A DNA stretch of 64,000 bases, taken from the NCBI GenBank assembly GCA_003550325.1, contig QKWP01000100.1:209341-273340 (forward strand), given 5' to 3'. This document shows positions 1-9,475 of the stretch, one piece after another (positions within the stretch are counted from its first letter, which is position 1; every line of letters starts with the position of its first letter). The translations under genes and the position numbers were made by a program. The notes beneath the pieces are model-generated. The model was not told where the DNA came from. It was given only the letters and a program-made list of their open reading frames with translations, and did not search any database. This stretch comes from Gigaspora rosea (taxonomy: Eukaryota; Glomeromycota; Glomeromycetes; Diversisporales; Gigasporaceae).

Positions 1-111
1 GGTTAAGCACGATCTATTGTAATTTTCTTTTGGTTCCAAGAATAAATCTATCCTGCATCAAATTAGTTATAAAAAATTATGAATCATGGGTCATATTTTT
101 TAATAAATACA

Positions 112-165
112 AAATAATAATAATATTTAAATAAATAATAATAATAATAGTAATAATAATAATAT
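112..165. repeat. TAA-type microsatellite
   Basis: A short run dominated by ATA/TAA triplets with a few interruptions. It sits directly before the inverted-repeat element at 170. No coding potential is visible. Confidence 0.7.
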
Positions 166-169
166 AAGT

Positions 170-364
170 AATTTATAAGTAGAGTTGATTTTTTAAAACA
201 CTTTAAAGTTAAATAACTTTTGACCGTTTTAAATGATTTTACTATCAAAATGCTCTCTCTTTAAGACGAACATTTTGGTAGTAAAATCATTTAAAACGGA
301 CTAGTAGATCAAAAGTTATTTAGCTTTAAAGTTTTTTTTTAAAAATAAGCTCTACTTATAAATT
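170..364. mobile_element. Palindromic MITE-like hairpin element
   Basis: Two arms of about 85 bases are near-perfect reverse complements. The outer ends read AATTTATAAGTAGAG on the left and its reverse complement on the right, and the arms meet around 262-270. The element has no ORF and looks like a non-autonomous foldback element. Confidence 0.75.
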
Positions 365-1680
365 ATTCCATATAAATAAATTTATTATTGCTATAAATAA
401 TAGTTATTTATTATACGATTTATTTATAATATAAAATTATATATAATATAAAAAAATTAAAAAAATTAAGGTTTTAAAAGACTTTTACTAAAACGCATAT
501 ATGGTGGTTTACCACCTAAGTTATATTATCTCAAAAACAGATTACCAGCAATTAATTAGCAAGAAGGTCTCTAAGTAAAATGCTCTAAGCCATTAATAGC
601 CTTCCCTAAGCCTAAATGTTAGTCCTAACATAAGTTATATCAAAATTACGAAAATTGATAAAAGCATTAATAGATGCAAAACCATCATAGCTGCGTTTTA
701 TAATAAATTAATTTTTTATCAGACTCTTCGAGAGTTGCATCGATAATCTTAATGCATATGGGTTAAATACATAATTTTTTAGAATTTCTCTAATGCTAAA
801 ATTCTCTAGGTAGTTTTTTCTGTAGGAATTTGATCAAGTTCTGAATCAGTTTTGAAACAAATGCCAAGTTAAATAAATCCAATATATCCAAAAATTGTAG
901 GAACATCATAAAATAAAATAATTTGAAGATTTATTTCGTAAGCTAAATATTAAAAATAGATTAAATATAGAAATTTTATATTTATGAAATAACCATCATT
1001 GGCATTTTTGAAGTATATTTATTTGCGGACGTTAAAAAAACCTATTGATGATATCATTAATTGCATATCCATAGCACTCGACGATAAAGTCACGTTAGTA
1101 ATTATAAGTGATTTTATAATTGCACTACAATACATTTATATATATTTTAAAAATATAACAGCCTGTCAAATTCGTTGCATTATAAGTTATAAATTTTAGC
1201 ACTAATGATGCCAAAATACTAATTTTATTTAGGTATTCGCGTGTTAATTGAATCAATGGTTTGTTAATAGTGTTGACTTATGAGATTATGATCTTATCGT
1301 TATGACTTATCATGACTTATACAGTAAAATTTAATATAATCGTTGTGTTATGACTATTTTTGTCATATTGAGTTGGATAAATTGCTTCAGGATTTAAGTA
1401 TTCAGAAATAAATGAGAGTACTAAATCTTATGTTTCAAAATTTTGAAATCAAAAATGAAATGAATAAACTTTTTAATAACAAACACCATTAATTCGCATT
1501 TATCGTAAAATGAATAAAATAGATGTCATGACTTACGATGAAGCTGGAAAATTTAACTATTTTAATATGAATATCTCAAAAATTCTTGCGGTGCAATTTT
1601 TTAAATAGTTATGTTAAGGCTAGGGGTTGGTTTGATAATAAAAGTGTAAGTGGATTTTAGTAGACTTTGTATTTTAAAAC
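365..1680. other. Gene-free AT-rich stretch with a diverged repeat copy
   Basis: No convincing gene is visible here. Positions 775-1015 match, with deletions, the segment at 6540-6900 and again at 44990-45330. Shared blocks include the string TAGGAATTTGATCA and the downstream GGAACATCAT. The ORF at 999-1199 lies mostly outside the match but has no recognisable domain or coding bias. Confidence 0.5.
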
Positions 1681-2350
1681 GAAGTCCGAATTTCCATCTT
1701 CAGCAGCGGCAATTGATAATACTATGTATTAATTAATGAGAAGAATAATAGATATAATCACGGATTTCTACTACATAAACCTTTTGATTTTGGAAATTAA
1801 TAAATAAAAATTAAATATCGAAATTTAAAATCAATGTTCCTATGTTAGAGCAAATCAAATTAGATCAACCGTTTTGAATTGCGAATGTCAAATAAAGAAA
1901 CGAAATGGTGTGCCTGGTAATTCATGTTTCATGAAATAAAGTTTTGTCTCATATAGTTTAAAGCGCAATAAATATAAGAGTATTCGGAACTTGATTAGAA
2001 ATGAATAACTGTTTAAATAATTTACTTCTAACAAAATATTCATTTATTTTTAAATGAAATGGTTTCTCAACCTTAATTTTGAAATCACATTTAGTTTGGC
2101 AGTAAATGCTTCCATTCTAACCAATGAAACCCTTTATTTAAAGTTTGTCTGAAAAAGTTTATTTGTGTACAACTTCAAGATAATTTCATTTATATTTTAG
2201 ATATACGTTAATTACTTTTTATTATGTTGTTTGATAATTTATCTATTTCGTTGTAGTGTTTCAATACTTCAATTTAAAGCATAATAATTAAGGCAACAAT
2301 CAAAAATGCCGCCTATTACTAGAAATATAACCAATAAGATCAAAAATTTT
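1680..2350. repeat. Upstream copy of an LRR-locus tandem duplication
   Basis: This segment aligns in the same orientation with 3010-3516. Shared blocks are AATTGATAATACTATGTATT-type sequence (1710 and 3055), AGATAATCACGGAT (about 1752 and 3092), AAGAAACGAAATGG (about 1895 and 3285) and the sequence just before each LRR terminus. The region downstream of the LRR gene and its last repeats therefore exists twice in tandem. The copies have diverged by many substitutions and indels. Confidence 0.6.
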
Positions 2351-2664
2351 CAGATTATTGTTCTTGTGTAGTGCATTTCTAATGCTTTTGCTTCTTCTGA
2401 TCCAAGATTGTTATTCCAAAGATCCAAATAAGTCAGCGTGGCATTCTTGTAAAATGCATTAGCCTCCCTCTGATCCAAGATTAAGATCCAGAGAAGTTAG
2501 CGTGGTATTCTTGCAAAGCGCATCAGCTATTGCTTTTTCTCCTTCATATTCAAGATTATTAAGCTTAAGATTCAAAGAATTCAGTGTGGCACTTTTGCAA
2601 AGTGCATTAGCTATTACTTTTCCTCCTTCAGATTCAAGATTAGTAAACCTATGATTCAAAAAAG
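2350..2664 (-). pseudogene. Truncated LRR (ribonuclease-inhibitor type) fragment
   Basis: Minus-strand translation gives about three to four 28-residue leucine-rich repeats with the signature LxSEGGKxxANALCKNxTL. They match the C-terminal repeats of the LRR gene at 3517-5163. A deletion of about 11 bases in the third repeat, near 2458, breaks the frame. The 3-prime end then reads MHYTRTII followed by a stop, parallel to MHYVRTLF plus stop in the neighbouring gene. The 5-prime side ends abruptly at the hairpin elements from 2671, so it is a duplicated gene tail rather than a gene. Confidence 0.75.
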
Positions 2665-2670
2665 TAGCGC

Positions 2671-2810
2671 TAGAGGTTGGAACCGAATTTATATATTCGA
2701 GTTTATCACATTAAAATTCGATTTTAACACACCAAAATTCGGGTTTATCACATCGATTATTAATAATTGATGTGATAAACTCGAATATTTAAATTCGGTT
2801 CCAACCCCTA
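2671..2810. mobile_element. Hairpin MITE, copy 1 (ends TAGAGGTTGGAACCG)
   Basis: Terminal inverted repeats start TAGAGGTTGGAACCG and end CGGTTCCAACCCCTA. The body is made of repeated TTCGAGTTTATCACA-like blocks folding around 2758-2768. It abuts a second member of the same family. Confidence 0.85.
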
Positions 2811-2811
2811 T

Positions 2812-2992
2812 TAGAGGTTGGAACCGGTTTTATATATTCGAGTTTTTCATCAAAAAATTCGAGTTTATCACACCAAAATTCAAGTTTATCACATCAATTA
2901 TTAATAATTGACGTGATAAATTCGAATTTTGGTGTGATAAACTCGAATTTTGAGGTGATAAACTCGAATATTTAAAACCGGTTCCAACCTCT
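2812..2992. mobile_element. Hairpin MITE, copy 2 of the same family
   Basis: It has the same terminal inverted repeat as the element at 2671-2810 (TAGAGGTTGGAACCGG) and the same TTCGAGTTTATCACA blocks, but a longer body with extra blocks. The two copies lie head to tail with one base between them. This could be insertion into a related end or an unequal exchange. Confidence 0.85.
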
Positions 2993-3516
2993 CGACGATG
3001 ACACGTGACCTGAACTTTTCGTGGCGGATTCCTAATTTTCAGCTTAAGCAGCGACAATTGATAATGCTATGTATTACATAACGAAAAGTTAAGATAATCA
3101 CGGATCTTTACCACCAAATCAGTTTAGATTTAGTAATTATTAAATAAATCGAACTAGTATTTAAAAATCAATTATGATATTGTAACTTGCATAAGGATAT
3201 TCACCTATTAGGCGTTTCAGAATTCGCTTTTTTCTAATAAATTAGGAATTTAAAAAATCAAATTTGGAATTACGAATATCAAAAGAAACGAAATGGAGTG
3301 CATAGTAATTTATGTTTTATGTAATAAGCCTATTTTAAGCATAATAATAAGAACATTCGGAACTTGATTGGAAAAAATAAACTGTATACAACATTATTTT
3401 GAAATTGCCCATTAAAACAGTATTTTAAATTTTTTTACTTGGCACAAGTTTTATTTACAGCATTAACCTAAAATGCTGCTGTATTACCAGCATGATAACC
3501 AATAATATTAAACTTT

Positions 3517-5163
3517 TCAGAATAATGTTCTTACGTAGTGCATTTTTAATGTTTTTGCAACTTCTGATCCAAAATTATTACTATAAAGAGTCAAATAAGT
3601 TAACGTGGTGTTCTTACAAAGTGCATCTGCTAATGCTTTTCCTCCTTCTGATCCAAGATTATTGAAATTAAGTTCCAAAGAAGTCAATGTGGAGTTCTTG
3701 CAAAGTGCATCAGCTAATGCTTTTCCTCCTTCTAATCCAAGATTATTATTCTGAAGACCCAGAGAAGTCAGCGTGGTGTTCTTGCAAAGTGCATTTACTA
3801 ATGCTTTTCCACCTTCTGATCCAAGTTTATTGCCATAAAGTTTCAAAGAAGTCAATGTGGTGTTCTTGCAAAGTGCATTTGCTAATACTTTCCCTCCTTC
3901 TGATTCAAGATCATTATAACAAAGATCCAAAGAAGTCAACGCGTTGTTCTTGCAAAGTGCATCGGCTAATGCTTTTCCTTCTTCTGATCCAAGTCTATTG
4001 TCAGAAAGATTCAGAGAAATCAGTGCGGTGTTTTTACAAAGTGCATTTGCTAATGCTTTTCCTCCTTCTGATCCAAGAATATCCTTCCAAAGATCCAGAG
4101 AAGTCAGCGTGGTGTTCTTGCAAAGTGCATCTGCTAATGCTTTTCCTCCTTCTGATCCAAGTTCATTTTCACTAAGATTCAATGAAGTTAGCGTGGTATT
4201 CTTGCAAAGCGCATTTGCTAATGCTATTCCACCTTCTGATTCAAGATCATTTTCACCAAGCTCCAAAGAAGTCAGCGTGGCGTTCTTGCAAAGTGCATTT
4301 GCTAATGCTTTTCCTCCTTCTGATCCAAGATCATTAGATCTAAGATTCAAAGAAGTCAACGTGTTATTCATGCAAAGTGCATTTGCTAATACTTTTCCTC
4401 CTTCTGATCCAAGATCATTATATTCAAGATTCAAAGAAGTCAGCGTGGTGTTCCTGCAAATTGCCTTTATTAACTCGTTTAAATTTTTCAATCCACATCG
4501 GTTATATGAAAGATCCCAGGTTGAAGTACTTTTTTGATCTTCAGCACTATGCTGGCGGTTCTTGGTAATTTCCTCATAAAGTTCTAATGCTTTGAGAAAT
4601 TTTCCTTGCTTAAAACTTTCATGTGCTTCCTTTCTCATATTCTCAAGATTATTATATTTTTGCGTTGAAATGGTTGAATTTATTGTATAAGGTAAATTTA
4701 GTGGAGATAAAGTTGTATTTTCAAATGAATTTACGTATACGTTTGTATTATCTTGATAAACTGAGAAATTTTCGTCATTTTGAGATGATAATTCAATGGA
4801 ATAAGGTCGATCCAAAATTATTCCATGATTATTTAAAAAACTTGTGTTATATGACTCGATTTCTAATCTTTTATTTAAATCTGCAGGTGATTCTAATGTG
4901 TAATTAAAATCTATGTTGAATGTTTTATCTATGTGCATGGGCGATTCTTGTAATGATATGGAATTATACATCATTGAATCATGTATTATAAAAGAATTCT
5001 TTGGATGAATAATTTCTAAATCATGACTGTTTATATTTTGATTGCAATCAACAATCAACGATTTTAAATTAGAAGTAATGAACTGAATTTCTGGGCGACC
5101 ATTAGGCTCATTTTGCAGGCAATCTATCATTGATAAATTACAAAACCTGTTATCAAACATCAT
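3517..5163 (-). CDS. LRR-repeat protein, C-terminal exon of a kinase-LRR fusion
   Basis: This is a 548-residue open frame. Residues 10-40 (CLQNEPNGRPEIQ) match the end of a protein kinase C-lobe, so this is the last exon of the locus whose kinase exons lie at 5200-6106. Residues about 45-170 are Asn/Ser-rich and unstructured-looking. Residues about 175-210 form a TPR-like helical pair. Residues about 223-530 hold eleven 28-residue leucine-rich repeats of ribonuclease-inhibitor type (SEGGKALANALCKNTTLTSL), which would fold into a protein-binding horseshoe. The final repeat is cut by a one-base deletion relative to the repeat consensus (TTAAAAATG instead of one more A), giving MHYVRTLF and a stop. 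The first ATG at 5163 is probably not the true start. The frame opposite the repeats is also open but is a shadow. Confidence 0.8.
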   Translation of the reverse strand: MMFDNRFCNLSMIDCLQNEPNGRPEIQFITSNLKSLIVDCNQNINSHDLEIIHPKNSFIIHDSMMYNSISLQESPMHIDKTFNIDFNYTLESPADLNKRLEIESYNTSFLNNHGIILDRPYSIELSSQNDENFSVYQDNTNVYVNSFENTTLSPLNLPYTINSTISTQKYNNLENMRKEAHESFKQGKFLKALELYEEITKNRQHSAEDQKSTSTWDLSYNRCGLKNLNELIKAICRNTTLTSLNLEYNDLGSEGGKVLANALCMNNTLTSLNLRSNDLGSEGGKALANALCKNATLTSLELGENDLESEGGIALANALCKNTTLTSLNLSENELGSEGGKALADALCKNTTLTSLDLWKDILGSEGGKALANALCKNTALISLNLSDNRLGSEEGKALADALCKNNALTSLDLCYNDLESEGGKVLANALCKNTTLTSLKLYGNKLGSEGGKALVNALCKNTTLTSLGLQNNNLGLEGGKALADALCKNSTLTSLELNFNNLGSEGGKALADALCKNTTLTYLTLYSNNFGSEVAKTLKMHYVRTLF

Positions 5164-5199
5164 AAAACATCATCTAAATGAATTCGTCAAAAAAAATTT

Positions 5200-6106
5200 A
5201 TACCTTCATAGAGCTTAACATATTTGTCTATAGGACCGACAACATTTTCGGCAAATGGAATATTATTGTACATTTCTTGCATAAGCTTACCGACATTATA
5301 TACATCAAATTTTTTATAAAATCCGAGATATTGATATTTAACAGCTTGCCCTTTTAATCTATTTGAAAGCCCATAATCTGCTAGTTTTATATTTTTATTA
5401 TGTACAAATATATTTTCCGAATGCTATTAAATAGTATTTTAAATTAATAACAAATTAAAAAAGAATTTAAAATTACAGTACTGATATTCTAAACATTACC
5501 AATCCAAGATTAACTATCCCTTTAGCATGCAAATATCTAACAGCATTTGCAATTTGTAATGAGAATTTAATCATATCATTCCATGAAAGATGTTGTGAAT
5601 TTTCATGTATGTATGATCTCAAAGTTCCACCGTTAACGTTCTCAAAAATCAGCATATAAGGTATAATACTTGAATCTCCTTTATATACATCAAAATAATA
5701 TATATATATAATGGTTAACATAAAATTCACATTATAAGTAAAGAAACAAAGTATGTATCATTCTACCTTCTTTTCTAGTAACACCGTTAAAACGTATAAT
5801 ATTAGGGTGTATGTCCACTCCATGATACAACTTAAGCTATACATAAGTATGATAATTTAATGATGTATTTGTAATAATGACATGTTAATTGATGTGACGT
5901 AAAAAATTACCTCGTTAATGACTTCATTAATAGTTAGATCATTATTTTCGAATGATTTTAATATAATGGTAATTAAAAACAGCACGATACATTCTTGTAT
6001 AGTCCTCGGTTTTAATTAATTCAACGACCCTAAAACGAGTATAATCATAACAATTAATGTTTTTTTCAATAATAAGTTGTTGAAATTTGTTGCTTTTTTC
6101 ACTCAT
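5200..6106 (-). pseudogene. Kinase-domain exons of the LRR fusion; degenerate pseudokinase
   Basis: Four exons can be read on the minus strand. Exon 1 (5911-6106) starts MSEKSNKFQQ and ends before GTAATT. Exon 2 (5767-5836) encodes the GVDIHPNIIRFNGVT region. Exon 3 (5500-5678) encodes MLIFENVNGGTLRSYI through RYLHAKGIVNLGL. Exon 4 (5204-5423) encodes HSENIFVHN and LADYGLSNRL. Introns have GT-AG ends and phases agree between exons 1-2, 2-3 and 3-4. The catalytic-loop HRD is replaced by NLG and DFG reads DYG, so phosphotransfer is unlikely. Exon 1 has a one-base frameshift near 5965-5980, before the segment with SFENNDLTINEVINE. Exon 4 does not join the 548-residue exon in phase around 5150-5205. 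The kinase part therefore looks both catalytically dead and decaying. A sequencing error at either indel cannot be excluded. Confidence 0.7.
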
Positions 6107-6218
6107 TTTTTTTAAGGTTTACAGTAAAAAACAACAAATTGAGAATTGAAAGTTATGGTATAAATTCAGCCATATTCGGATAAACATTTAACCTAGTTGC
6201 ATAATGCCTTTGATTATA

Positions 6219-6262
6219 CACGTACGTACTATGACGTACGTACGTACGACGTACGTATATAA
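6219..6262. promoter_or_regulatory. ACGT-repeat cluster and TATA-like box upstream of the kinase-LRR locus
   Basis: The block carries several overlapping CGTACGTA units followed on the plus strand by TATATAAATT. It lies about 110-155 bases upstream of the inferred ATG at 6106. Similar CGTACGTA units occur upstream of the kinase-TPR gene (58250-58290) and in the duplicated copy of this region (44665-44680). A role in regulation is inferred only from position. Confidence 0.35.
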
Positions 6263-6900
6263 ATTCAGCCATATTTGAATAAGTTGCATAATTGTTAAGT
6301 ATTTTAAGTATGCGTATCGGATACCATTACGTATCTCCGCAGCTCAAAAAAAATTATACTGTATATTATCCGAGTAGAATTATGTGAATTATACAGAAAT
6401 GGCACTTCTTGTTAGCAACTATGTCATATGAATTGTTAATAGACGGCTACATTACATAACAGTAATACGCGATATTGCAATTTCAATATACACTGAAATA
6501 TAATGGACATGAAAGCAGTTAATTTTTATCGAGCGTTCGAAGTCAATGTAATTAATAAAATTCTCTAATGTTATAATTCTATTTTCTAATCTAGTTACTT
6601 TTCTTTCAGTAGGAATTTGATCATAAATTAATGAATCAGCTTTTGAGACAGATGCATATTAAATAATACACATAAATATCACTTTCTATGACCATGGAAA
6701 TTCCCTGCGGCATCTGAAAATATCTTGATGTTACATTTAAATAAAATATATCTCGAAAATTGTGGGAACATCATGAAGTAAAATAGTTTGTTCATTTGTA
6801 AAGAAGAAAAATATTCAAAATAAATTAAATCTAGAACTTTACATTTAGAAATCATCAGAATTGACATTTTTTGAATGCCAAGAATATACGTGGGTTGGAT
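6238..6900. repeat. Dispersed duplication of the kinase-LRR upstream region (copy 1)
   Basis: About 660 bases match 44665-45330 in the same orientation with only scattered differences. Shared strings include GTATGCGTATCGGATACCA, TATCCGAGTAGAATTATGTG and ACGGCTACATTACATAACAG. The inner part (6540-6900) has a third, shorter relative at 775-1015. It lies directly upstream of the kinase-LRR locus and has no credible gene. Confidence 0.85.
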
Positions 6901-8300
6901 GATAAGTTTTGTCAGTAGATTAATATCTTGATCAATTTTAAAGATACAGTTTTAACCTTTATATATATAAATATAGTGGTTATAATAAATATGTAAAAAA
7001 AATTTTAAGTATTTTTATCAGATAGTTTTTAAAATATTGAATTTTTAATTTATTATATAAAAAATATATTGCAAATTTTTTTATATAAAAATTAATTAAA
7101 CTTTATTTTAAGTATATATAAAAAAAATTTAAAAATTTAATTAATTTTTCTAAAAATTAACTAATACTAAAATTAGTTATGTAGTTTTTAAATATATAAT
7201 TTATTTTTAAATTAACATATTAAAATTTAAAAAATTTAAAATTTAAAATTTTTCTTTGTTTAATTAGATTTTGCAAGCTATAATTTTTTTATTTTTTAAT
7301 ATTTTTATAAATTTTATAAATAATAATAATAATTTTGCAATAATTTTTATTTATAACTATTTATTAAATTTATTTAAAACAACCAAAAATTAAAAATTGT
7401 TATATAGATAAACTTTATTACTAAATTTAGTAAATTAATTACTATATATAGTAAAATATTTAATTTATAATAAAATTACTTCAAATAATTATAAATAAAA
7501 TTTATTTGTATAAATTTTAATTATATAAATATAGTCTATCTTCGTCATTTAACATAACGCCATAATAATTAACCAATCGAAAAAAGGTATTTTTCGTCAA
7601 TGATGATAGTGCTTAAAAGTCTAAAGTCATTCCGAATCAATTTGAGCAGGAGTTTAAATATCATAGTAAAAACAACGTGACCAGAAAACTCAAGTTTAAT
7701 TGGTTCAGGTTTCAAACAGGGTCAGACCGAATTCGGACAATTAGGATAACATCCCTACTTTTCATATATATTTAATAGAAAGTATGATGCAATCAGTGTT
7801 TAATTTAGACGGGGAATTTGTGGTCGCAGAATGTAACTCCATTCCGTAAGCAAATGTTTCTTGGTTTCATCTGTGTTACACACTTTTTTAAATTTTATGA
7901 TGTTTATAAAATTTCCCGCTTATTGAAATAAAATTGAATTTTAAACAATGATTACAATCCGAAGACGATAAAAATTTGAAGTAGTACAGAAGATCTGATC
8001 ATGCGACTCGCGCAACTTAAATAGCGCAGATAATATGTGTTTTCAATACATATTGTAACGAAGATATTTTGCTAGTATCTTCCAAACTTGTTAAATTTTC
8101 ATTTAGTGTATTTATTTTATTCGTTAAACTGTATATATTTTTAATTTTGTCTTAATATAAGTTATAATTAATTATACTAAAAAGGGGATCGTCTAAAGCA
8201 AGGTTCGATCACGTGACGCGAGGCTCGGTCAAGCACCTCGGAAGATCGGTCCGATCATTTTGTGTAACCATATGTACTTCGTTAAAACCAAATTTTTTTA
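6901..8300. other. Gene-free, extremely AT-rich spacer
   Basis: Positions about 6960-7540 are almost entirely A and T with short runs. No ORF or inverted repeat stands out. Positions 8180-8250 contain a block (AAAGGGGATCG, CTAAAGCA and a CACGTGA motif) that matches, in reverse orientation, the segment at 16380-16420. This suggests a small LTR-type fragment. Confidence 0.5.
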
Positions 8301-8308
8301 AAATTTTT

Positions 8309-8438
8309 AACGAAGATATCTCTGCAACCACTTAAGCAAATTCTATGAACTTTTTTTATTTTAATTCTACAGACTTGTAGAATTAAAATATAAAAAATCC
8401 ATCGAATTTACTTAGATGGTTGCAGAGATATCTTCGTT
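8309..8438. mobile_element. Hairpin MITE with CGAAGATATCTCTGCAACCA ends, copy 1
   Basis: The left arm begins AACGAAGATATCTCTGCAAC and the right arm ends with its reverse complement. The centre is a palindrome around TTCTACAGACTTGTAGAA. A second copy starts 66 bases downstream. Confidence 0.85.
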
Positions 8439-8503
8439 CAAAGTTTGTAAATAATTAAAACGTCTATGAAATAAAATGAAGATAATTGTTTTTTAAAACT
8501 TTC

Positions 8504-8633
8504 AACGAAGATATCTCTGCAACCACTTAAGCAAATTCTATGAATTTTTTTGTTTTAATTCTACAGATTTGTAGAATTAAAATAAAAAAAAATCCATCGA
8601 ATTTACTTAGTTGGTTGCATAGATATTTCCATT
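8504..8633. mobile_element. Hairpin MITE, copy 2 of the same family
   Basis: It shares arms and central palindrome with the element at 8309-8438. The right end is diverged (AGATATTTCCATT), so only the left end is canonical. The ORF 8540-8899 starts inside this element and is not considered real. Confidence 0.8.
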
Positions 8634-8959
8634 CAAGTATAAATAATTTTTATGAATTACAAATTTTAATAACATTGATTTTATTATTTAAATCGTTAAC
8701 TTCAGGTGTCCTTAAGAACCTCACTCAATGGATCGGGCAAATTTTTAATAGTCACAAATTGAATAAATTAACCAGCTACAAACCATCTTTTTTCTTTGAA
8801 AATTTACCATTTATAAAGGTCGCTATACTCTTTTTCTTCTGTTCGTGTTCTTCACTATGCTATCCAAAACAACTAAAAAATTTAATAAAAAAATTCTGAT
8901 TGCTGAAGCTTTAACTTTAGTTGCATCTGGCTTTTCTTTTTAATTATTATACAATTTAA

Positions 8960-9475
8960 ATTTTTTGTTACAACAGCAGCAGAATCAATTTATCGAATTA
9001 TTAGCGAAAGTTGCTTTACAGCAACAAGAGGTATTTTTTTTTATGTTATTATTGTTGTTATTATTATTTTAAATAATGTGTTGTAATTATTGTGTTCGTA
9101 TCAAAGTATCGATCATTTGGTTTAAAAACTTCGAGCATTAATAATAAAATGGTTATTTTTTGGATCAGATAGAATCAATTCATCGAACATTAGCAAAAGT
9201 TGCTTTACAGCAACAAGAGGTAATTTTTTTTTATGTTATTATTATTATTATTATTTTAAAAGATGCATTGTAATTATTGTGTTCGTATCAAGGTATTGAT
9301 CATTTGGTTTAAAAACTTCGAGCATTAATAATAAAATAGTTATTTTTTGGATTGGATAGAAACTTGGTGAGAATTTGTTACAACAGCAACAGAATTAATT
9401 TATCGAATCATTAAAGTTGCTTTACAGCAACAAGAGGTAATTTTTTTTATGTTATTATGTAATAATTATTATTTT
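8960..9475 (+). repeat. Tandem exon-like units encoding a Gln-rich helix (left cluster)
   Basis: Three copies of a unit of about 180-200 bases are present. Each contains a short open stretch reading like LLQQQQNQFIELLAKVALQ then QQE, followed at once by a GT that would serve as a 5-prime splice site and a T-rich run. Later copies have damaged exon parts. The units resume at 11354 after a large interruption. Confidence 0.65.

Noticed and set aside
3540..4480. Regularly spaced repeat array as a possible CRISPR
   Set aside because: The 84-base units are coding LRR repeats with no unique spacers, in a eukaryotic context. The same applies to the minisatellites at 16473 and 51536.
3687..4568. Long plus-strand ORFs opposite the LRR exon
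   Set aside because: They repeat every 84 bases because the LRR array does, and encode low-quality Cys/Ser/Leu strings. The minus strand gives canonical LRRs.
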